From Methylobacterium sp. Leaf118 (GTDB taxonomy: Bacteria > Pseudomonadota > Alphaproteobacteria > Rhizobiales > Beijerinckiaceae), in contig NZ_CAKLBV010000024.1 in the NCBI RefSeq assembly GCF_920984675.1, positions 24,835 through 63,976 on the forward strand: 39,142 bases of DNA, written 5' to 3'. A program made the position numbers and the translations under genes. Shown in pieces: positions 34,358 to 39,142 of this stretch. The notes under the pieces are model-generated. The model was not told the DNA's origin and did not search any database. It saw only the letters and a program-made list of their open reading frames with translations. Each line of letters starts with the position of its first letter. The stretch's first letter is position 1.

Positions 34358-35104
34358 ATGGACGTGACCAAGCTCAGACGCGGCGACCGCATGGGTGACC
34401 CAACCCGCGGCTTCGCCGTCGAGATCATCCGTCCCGGGCTGAGCCTCAGCGGCGGAGATAGCGGCCTGGGCGCCATCGGCCGGATCGACCGCGCCACCGT
34501 GGTGCCCGGGCACGTCATTGGGATGCACCCGCACCGCGACGACGAAATCCTGACCTACGTCCGGGCCGGACGGATGCTCCACCGGGACACGGTCGGAAAC
34601 GCGGAGGAGATCACGACGACGCGCCTGATGATGATGAACGCCGGCCACACCTTCCAGCACGAGGAGCGCATGCTGGACCACGGCCCAGTCGAGGCACTGC
34701 AGATCTTCCTGCGGCCGCGGGCGGCCGACCTCGGACCCAAGGTCCAGTTCCACGACTTCGGGGAGGTGTTGAGCCACAGCAAGTGGCGCCTCATCGCGGG
34801 GCCCGAGGGCGCGCCGCTGGAGGTCCGAGCCCAGGCATGGGTCTCCGACGCGCATGTTGCGGCCGGGGCAGCGTTGTCCCTGCCGCCGCTTCCGGCGCCC
34901 GATGCGGTTCGCCTGCTCCACGTCTTCGGCGGCGACGTCGAGGTCGGCGGCTTGACGCTGCGGGCGGGTGACACGGCGTACCTCAAGGGGGACGGCGGGA
35001 GGGTGCTGGCCGGCTCCGACGCCGACCTCGTCCTCTTCGTGACCGATCAGGGCGCACCGGTCTTCCGCGGTGGCATGTTCAGCGGGAACGTACTCGCTGA
35101 TTAA
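34358..35104 (+). CDS. Pirin-family bicupin
   Basis: A 248-aa protein with two cupin barrels. The metal ligands in the N-terminal barrel are His57, His59, His101 and Glu103 (MHPHRDDEI; GHTFQHEE), the same pattern as in characterised pirins. Family members have quercetinase activity or act as redox-responsive cofactors; several bacterial ones respond to reactive chlorine or oxidative stress. The C-terminal barrel lacks such ligands. The gene is divergent from its probable LysR regulator. ATG 34358 has AAAGGA upstream. Confidence 0.93.
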   Translation: MDVTKLRRGDRMGDPTRGFAVEIIRPGLSLSGGDSGLGAIGRIDRATVVPGHVIGMHPHRDDEILTYVRAGRMLHRDTVGNAEEITTTRLMMMNAGHTFQHEERMLDHGPVEALQIFLRPRAADLGPKVQFHDFGEVLSHSKWRLIAGPEGAPLEVRAQAWVSDAHVAAGAALSLPPLPAPDAVRLLHVFGGDVEVGGLTLRAGDTAYLKGDGGRVLAGSDADLVLFVTDQGAPVFRGGMFSGNVLAD

Positions 35105-35544
35105 TCGCGCGTTCCGCGCGCCGGTCGTGTCCCTCGATGGAATCATCGAACTCGACCGGGGCGCGCAGCGGAAGGTGCAACGGTGGAGGTCGGTTGCGAG
35201 GCCGGTGCCTGTCGAGAGCCGGACCCATAGCCTTCCACCACGTAGTGAACCGCACTGACATGCCTGCTACCCGTCGGTCGCTAATGTGCCCGTAGCTGCT
35301 GATGTCGTGGCCGCCGCTCATAGGTCCGCTTCTTCCTACCAAGCGGAGTTCTGGGCTCGCAGGCTTGAAGGTCTGCAAGGGGTCAGGAGTTCGCCCCCGG
35401 CTTGTTAGGCTGTGCGCCACTTGCAGACCGTTGGCCAAAACAATCGTAATGGCCGCTCGTCACCCTACAGCGGCCGTTGGTCGGATAAGCCAAGTACGAT
35501 GACCACCACCTCCTGGTGACGTGGCCGCCGCCTACAGCCTGAGA
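35105..35544. other. 440-bp intergenic region, no supported gene
   Basis: This lies between the pirin gene and the 3' end of the AhpD-like gene (convergent). Frames on both strands are short, lack ribosome-binding sites and resemble no family. A small CACCA/TGGTG inverted repeat lies near 35504-35518. It may be decayed mobile-element sequence, but I cannot show it. Confidence 0.5.
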
Positions 35545-36000
35545 TCAGGCCCTTGCCTTGACCGGGAGCCGAAAGGGTGCGCCGAGCCGGTTGAACGCAT
35601 TCATCGCCGCGATCGTGATGGTGAGATCCACGAGATCCTTGGACGCAAAGGCCGCGCTTGCAGCCGCATAGGCTTCGTCGGAAGCGTGCGTCTCGCTGAC
35701 AAGCGTGACTTCTTCCGCCCATGCGAGCGCAGCGCGATATTGGTCGGAGAACAGGTGAGGCACCTCAGCCCAGACCGGAACCAGGGCAACCTTCTCGAAC
35801 GGCATCGTCTTGAGGAGGTCACGGGTGTGTAAGTCGATGCAGTGCGCGCAGCCATTGATTTGTGACACGCGCAGGAAGACGAGGTGGATCAGTTCGTGGG
35901 GCAGGTCGGTGCCCGTGGTGATGTAGTGGTGGATGCCGAAGAGCGCCTTCGCACCCTGCGGTGCCACCTCGTTCCAGACCAATCGCTTGTTCTCACTCAT
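35545..36000 (-). CDS. Carboxymuconolactone-decarboxylase/AhpD-like protein
   Basis: A 151-aa helical protein with the AhpD-type active site Cys51-x2-Cys54-x3-His58 (NGCAHCIDLHTRD) intact, so a thiol-dependent peroxidase-like role is plausible. Helices MNAFNRLGAPFRLP at the C-terminus match the alkylhydroperoxidase-domain subgroup. It is divergent from an ECF41-type sigma gene, and carboxymuconolactone-decarboxylase-like genes are the best-known neighbours and targets of ECF41 factors. An ECF41-type promoter reads into it (36048-36074). ATG 36000 is preferred over the longer frame. Confidence 0.92.
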   Translation of the reverse strand: MSENKRLVWNEVAPQGAKALFGIHHYITTGTDLPHELIHLVFLRVSQINGCAHCIDLHTRDLLKTMPFEKVALVPVWAEVPHLFSDQYRAALAWAEEVTLVSETHASDEAYAAASAAFASKDLVDLTITIAAMNAFNRLGAPFRLPVKARA

Positions 36001-36047
36001 AACATTTTTCCATGCTTGGAGCGCCGAAGATCGACGTTCGAAGCTAT

Positions 36048-36074
36048 GACGGGCCGACCGGTCGAGGTGTGACA
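36048..36074 (-). promoter_or_regulatory. ECF41-type promoter for the AhpD-like gene
   Basis: On the minus strand TGTCACA (36074-36068) and CGTC (36051-36048) are separated by exactly 16 nt, matching the published ECF41 promoter consensus. The -10 element is about 48 nt before the ATG at 36000. Confidence 0.8.
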
Positions 36075-36106
36075 TGCCAAGCGGCATTTCTGCCTGATGC
36101 GGCCGA

Positions 36107-36133
36107 TGTCACATCAAGGCACCTCCGATCGTC
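36107..36133 (+). promoter_or_regulatory. ECF41-type promoter for the sigma gene
   Basis: TGTCACA (36107-36113), 16 nt, CGTC (36130-36133) on the plus strand, the same spacing as the divergent copy at 36048-36074. It reads toward the sigma gene at 36210, which implies autoregulation with a leader of about 70 nt. Confidence 0.78.
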
Positions 36134-36209
36134 TTATCCTTGCGATCAAGGTGCCCGAGCGATCGGGACAGCGGATATGGTCGCTGACAAAACGGTGCGG
36201 GTGTAGGCG

Positions 36210-37067
36210 ATGGACAGTCCGCGGACGGCCGACTTCGAAGCGGAGCGCAGGCGCCTGACGCGACTGGCCTACCGGATGACGGGCTCGCTTACCGAGGCGG
36301 AGGACGTCGTGCAGGACGCGTGGCTGAGGTGGGCTGGGGTTGATGGCGGCATCGAATCGCCTCCCGCCTATCTCACCCGCATCGTCACGCGTCTTTGCCT
36401 CGACCGGAGCCGCTCGGCACGGGCGCAGCGGGAAACCTACGTCGGACCCTGGCTGCCCGATCCCCTGGTCGGAACCGTGGAACTGAGCGAGACCGTCTCG
36501 GACGACATCACGGTCACGCTGATGCTGGCCCTGGAGCGTTTGTCGCCCCTGGAACGAGCGGCCTTCCTCCTGCACGATGTTTTTGACGTGCCGCTGTCCG
36601 AGGTAGCCATCATCCTCGACCGCGAGCCAGCCGCGGTCCGCCAGCTCGCATCACGCGCCCGCAAGCACGTGCGAGGCGCGCGTCCCCGGTTCGATATCGA
36701 ACCGGCAGATGCAGAGCGGATCACCCGTGCCTTCTTCGCCGCCGCACGCGACGGGGACGTTGCAGCCCTGTCGTCGCTGCTGGCGAAGAATGTCGAGATC
36801 CATACCGATGGCGGAGGCAAAGTTCTTGCTTTCCGCAATATCATTCGCGGCATTGAGCGAGTTCTGCGTCTCTTTGCCAGCCAAGGACGCAAAAATTCCG
36901 TGCCGCCAAGGCTGCTTCGCGTTGTCACTATCCACGGCCTATCGGGCTATATCAGCATTGACGGACGCGGCCTCCTTCAGACGACCGCACTCGATATTCA
37001 TGAAGACGGCATTTCCGCGATATACATTGTTAAAAACCCGGAAAAGCTGGCCCACTTGACGGTTTAG
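36210..37067 (+). CDS. ECF41-type RNA polymerase sigma factor with SnoaL-like C-terminal domain
   Basis: A 285-aa sigma factor. Region 2 (RLAYRMTGSLTEAEDVVQDAWLRW, about residues 15-45) and region 4 (LERLSPLERAAFLLHDVFDVPLSEVAIIL, about 108-138) are followed by a fused SnoaL/NTF2-like domain (about 170-285) ending IYIVKNPEKLAHL. That extension regulates activity in ECF41 factors, which have no separate anti-sigma; none is adjacent here. The partner gene is the AhpD-like decarboxylase, and matching ECF41 promoters face both genes. Codon use is less GC3-biased than in the core. Start ATG 36210 has a weak AGGCG site. Confidence 0.94.
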   Translation: MDSPRTADFEAERRRLTRLAYRMTGSLTEAEDVVQDAWLRWAGVDGGIESPPAYLTRIVTRLCLDRSRSARAQRETYVGPWLPDPLVGTVELSETVSDDITVTLMLALERLSPLERAAFLLHDVFDVPLSEVAIILDREPAAVRQLASRARKHVRGARPRFDIEPADAERITRAFFAAARDGDVAALSSLLAKNVEIHTDGGGKVLAFRNIIRGIERVLRLFASQGRKNSVPPRLLRVVTIHGLSGYISIDGRGLLQTTALDIHEDGISAIYIVKNPEKLAHLTV

Positions 37068-37449
37068 AAAAAATGCACAAATGCTTCGCACCAAAACGAG
37101 CATACTGCAGTGCCTCCCAAGTGAATATAATAATGTAAATTACCGTTTGGCAGGCGGCCTGCATGGCTTATTCACGGATGAACGTCCACTTTGGGGTAAA
37201 AAGTCAAAAGGCGCTTGTCACCACATTCTGACTTTCTACAGCCTCACCTTAAATGTCCGTTCGGCGTTAGGAGTGCGAGACCAGGACATCCATCTGCTGC
37301 AGCTTGGCGACTGCGTCCTCCGGTTTGTGCAGCTTCGCTCCCATCTGCCCGCCCTCGTCCCGGCTCGAAACCATACCTTGAGGCGGAACGCTTCAGTGCG
37401 AGCGGATCATATCTTGGCCTGAGAGAAGATATGTGTTGAACCAAATCGA
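37068..37449. other. 382-bp AT-rich intergenic region with IS debris
   Basis: This lies between the sigma gene and the convergent antiporter gene. It is AT-rich, with no intact gene. The segment from about 37267 to about 37420, read on the minus strand, looks like the leader and first codons of an IS3-family orfA (see the pseudogene entry). The remainder (37068-37260) shows nothing I recognise. Confidence 0.5.
37267..37344 (-). pseudogene. Remnant of an IS3-family transposase OrfA N-terminus
   Basis: ATG 37344 to TAA at 37267 encodes 25 residues: MGAKLHKPEDAVAKLQQMDV then LVSHS. This resembles the KPEEIVAKLRQVDVLxSQG start of IS3-family OrfA proteins, then stops where the HTH should continue. 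No orfB or right end is visible nearby. It is a short match recalled from memory, so it is tentative; a database search would settle it. Confidence 0.45.
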
Positions 37450-39039
37450 TTATTTGTGCGCCACATCTGCCGATAACTCTTGGAGATCGAATTCGTACTC
37501 GATTTCTTGCAATATTTCGTCACGGATCCGCCCAGAGCGATGAAGTCGAAGAGCTTCTGCGCGGCCGACAGCGATCACGGCAAGCAAGTCACGGCGGTCC
37601 ATTGAATGATTGTTTGCGCAATCAAGCGAAATATTGCTGAATTCACTGTCCAGGGCAGAAGGATGTGGAGCATATTTCAGCATCCGCGAATACACAATTT
37701 TTCCGTCATTAGCATGCGTGAGCTTCTCCGCTTCTTTTAATTGAACGTGGACAATGTGCGAGTGGGCCTGAGCTCGACTAAGGTGTGCCGCGTCGCTGTC
37801 GGGATCCGCCTGCAAGCTCAGCAGCCGGATCAATGGGCCAAGCGTAGTGCCTTGCAGCAGATTCGTCACCAATATCACCGCAAAAGCCGAAGCGAGGATT
37901 AGGTCTCGCCCAGGCACGGCGTCCGGCAGAGCGATGGCGATTGCCAGGGTCACCACACCTCGCATGCCGCTCCAGGCAAGCGTGGTCGCCGCCGCTGGGG
38001 ATAAAGGAGCCCATGTGGTGCGCAGTAGACGGCCAGTGATATGCTTGAAACCATACACGCCGAAGACCCAGGCGAAGCGCGATAAGACGACCGCCGCCAC
38101 GATTCCAGTCACTGGGCCGACGAGGAACAGAACCTCCTCGTGCGCACTGCCCAGCCGCTCCGCGACACCGCGGAACGATAAGCCAATCAAAACAAAGACG
38201 AAGGCCTCCAACAAATAGATCATCACGTGCCAAGTGGCGGTCGTTCGGAGGCGGACCCCGGCCGTGAACACAGTGTGCTGATGCCAACCTAGGATCAGCC
38301 CCGCAACCACAGTGGCTATAACACCGGAGACATGAGCTGCCTCTCCACCGACGTAGGCCGCCCAAGGCAAAACAAAGGTCGCGGCAATCGTTAGGTGGAC
38401 GTCTTTCAGTAGACGCAGGAGTTGCACCCAAACTAAACCGATCCCAACACCGACCGCGATGCCGCCAAAGGCCAAGCCCCCGAACGCCAAGCCAGCTTCA
38501 GTAGCGCTGAAATTACCTGATAGTGTCGCAGCAACTGCGAAGCGGTAGAGGACCAAGCCGGCTGCGTCGTTGAGCAGGCTCTCGCCCTCCAGAAGCACAG
38601 CGAGACGCATCGGTAGCCTTACGCGCGTGAGTAGCGCCTTCGCAGCGACTGCATCGGGCGGCGAGACCACTGCTCCTAGAGTAAAGCATGCGGCCCACGG
38701 CAGACTTGGTACGAGCCAGTGTGTTGCAAGTCCAACAGCGAGCGTCGTGAAAGCAACCGCACCGATGGCCAGAGCGAGGATGCTGGGCAGGTCCCGCACA
38801 AACGCTGTCCATGCGGTGGAATAAGCACCGTGGATTAAAAGCGGTGGCAGAAAGAGAACTAGGATAAAGTCGGGATCGAGGCTGAATGCTGGCAATCCTG
38901 GCGTAAAGGCCAGAGCGATTCCTCCGATGATGAGGGCTGCAGTTGGCGGGAGACGGGTAACTCGGGCTAGAACCTCTAGGCCAAGCGTAGCGACGAGAAG
39001 GATTAGGATAAACTCGAAGGTCGCGACCGGTGACATCAT
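37450..39039 (-). CDS. CPA1-family Na+(K+)/H+ antiporter
   Basis: A 529-aa inner-membrane antiporter with about 12 transmembrane helices in residues 1-420 and a cytoplasmic, charged C-terminal tail (about 425-529). Conserved CPA1 elements are FLPPLLIHGAY, SPPDA (Asp129), the ion-site Asn157-Asp158 pair in GESLLNDAAGL, and GMRGVVTLAIA. The family exchanges Na+ or K+ for H+ to control pH and salt. ATG 39039 or the adjacent ATG 39036 is likely (AAGAG upstream); the frame is open to 39117. Codon use is clearly AT-richer than in core genes, which supports foreign origin. The remaining 103 bp to the window edge show nothing. Confidence 0.93.
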   Translation of the reverse strand: MMSPVATFEFILILLVATLGLEVLARVTRLPPTAALIIGGIALAFTPGLPAFSLDPDFILVLFLPPLLIHGAYSTAWTAFVRDLPSILALAIGAVAFTTLAVGLATHWLVPSLPWAACFTLGAVVSPPDAVAAKALLTRVRLPMRLAVLLEGESLLNDAAGLVLYRFAVAATLSGNFSATEAGLAFGGLAFGGIAVGVGIGLVWVQLLRLLKDVHLTIAATFVLPWAAYVGGEAAHVSGVIATVVAGLILGWHQHTVFTAGVRLRTTATWHVMIYLLEAFVFVLIGLSFRGVAERLGSAHEEVLFLVGPVTGIVAAVVLSRFAWVFGVYGFKHITGRLLRTTWAPLSPAAATTLAWSGMRGVVTLAIAIALPDAVPGRDLILASAFAVILVTNLLQGTTLGPLIRLLSLQADPDSDAAHLSRAQAHSHIVHVQLKEAEKLTHANDGKIVYSRMLKYAPHPSALDSEFSNISLDCANNHSMDRRDLLAVIAVGRAEALRLHRSGRIRDEILQEIEYEFDLQELSADVAHK

Positions 39040-39142
39040 AGCTCTTAGATCCGATCCTTCTCCGCGGGTCGTGTCCCAGGGGGTGGTGTAGGAGCAGCCC
39101 ACCGCTGAGGTGGTCATCGCCGGTCTTCGAGTAGGGTTCGAG

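Noticed and set aside
35845..35867. A third TGTCACA on the minus strand inside the AhpD-like gene
   Set aside because: No CGTC lies 16 nt downstream (CACT is there instead), so it is not counted as an ECF41 promoter.
23085..39142. Second att copy of the tRNA-Gln 3' end
   Set aside because: I looked by eye for the T-arm/acceptor sequence downstream and found none; it may lie outside the window.

Overview
The window looks like a chromosomal segment of a GC-rich alphaproteobacterium, most probably a Methylobacterium/Methylorubrum-type member of the Hyphomicrobiales. This rests on strong GC3 bias in most genes, frequent GTG starts with 4-nt overlaps, and the mix of families; no taxonomic marker gene is present. 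Composition changes along the window. Positions 2934-23084 form a compact, very GC-rich core. The RTX gene at the left edge has an AT-rich 5' half, and the segment right of 23085 is more mixed, with clearly AT-richer DNA from about 35.5 kb onward.

Layout. (1) 1-2084 (-): the N-terminal part of a large RTX-type calcium-binding protein with near-identical 86-residue tandem repeats, cut by the window edge. (2) 2934-6039 (+): a three-gene chain joined by GTGA overlaps: Xaa-Pro aminopeptidase, low-molecular-weight phosphatase and fructosamine-kinase-like protein. (3) 6134-9501 (-): a secreted alpha/beta hydrolase and an SbmA/YddA-type ABC transporter. (4) 9991-11898: small exported protein, Fe(II)/2OG oxygenase and a membrane-anchored unknown. 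(5) 11899-14508: PNPOx-like flavoprotein and GST, divergent from a LysR regulator (module A). (6) 14522-17871: DUF3597 protein and a NitT/TauT-type ABC importer. (7) 17994-20316: TerB-like protein, alginate-export-type outer-membrane barrel and a 63-aa protein behind a strong hairpin. (8) 20333-22912 (-): prfC and an SDR. (9) 23010-23084: tRNA-Gln(TTG), followed at once by a tyrosine integrase, which marks the start of a genomic island.

The island (23085 to the right edge) carries a TehA-type transporter, an SDR, a five-gene minus-strand operon (GST, a PNPOx-reductase-ferredoxin fusion, DUF1348, a degenerate AhpD-like protein, LysR; module B), a YcaC-like hydrolase, a second LysR divergent from a pirin, a carboxymuconolactone-decarboxylase/AhpD-like protein divergent from an ECF41-type sigma factor, an IS3-like remnant and a CPA1 antiporter.

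Module B is an expanded paralogue of core module A. Both have a similar LysR-type T-N11-A element upstream of the GST gene. The ECF41 sigma gene and its decarboxylase neighbour each have a TGTCACA-N16-CGTC promoter in their shared 209-bp intergenic region. Taken together the island looks like a redox/electrophile-stress cassette; that reading is inference.
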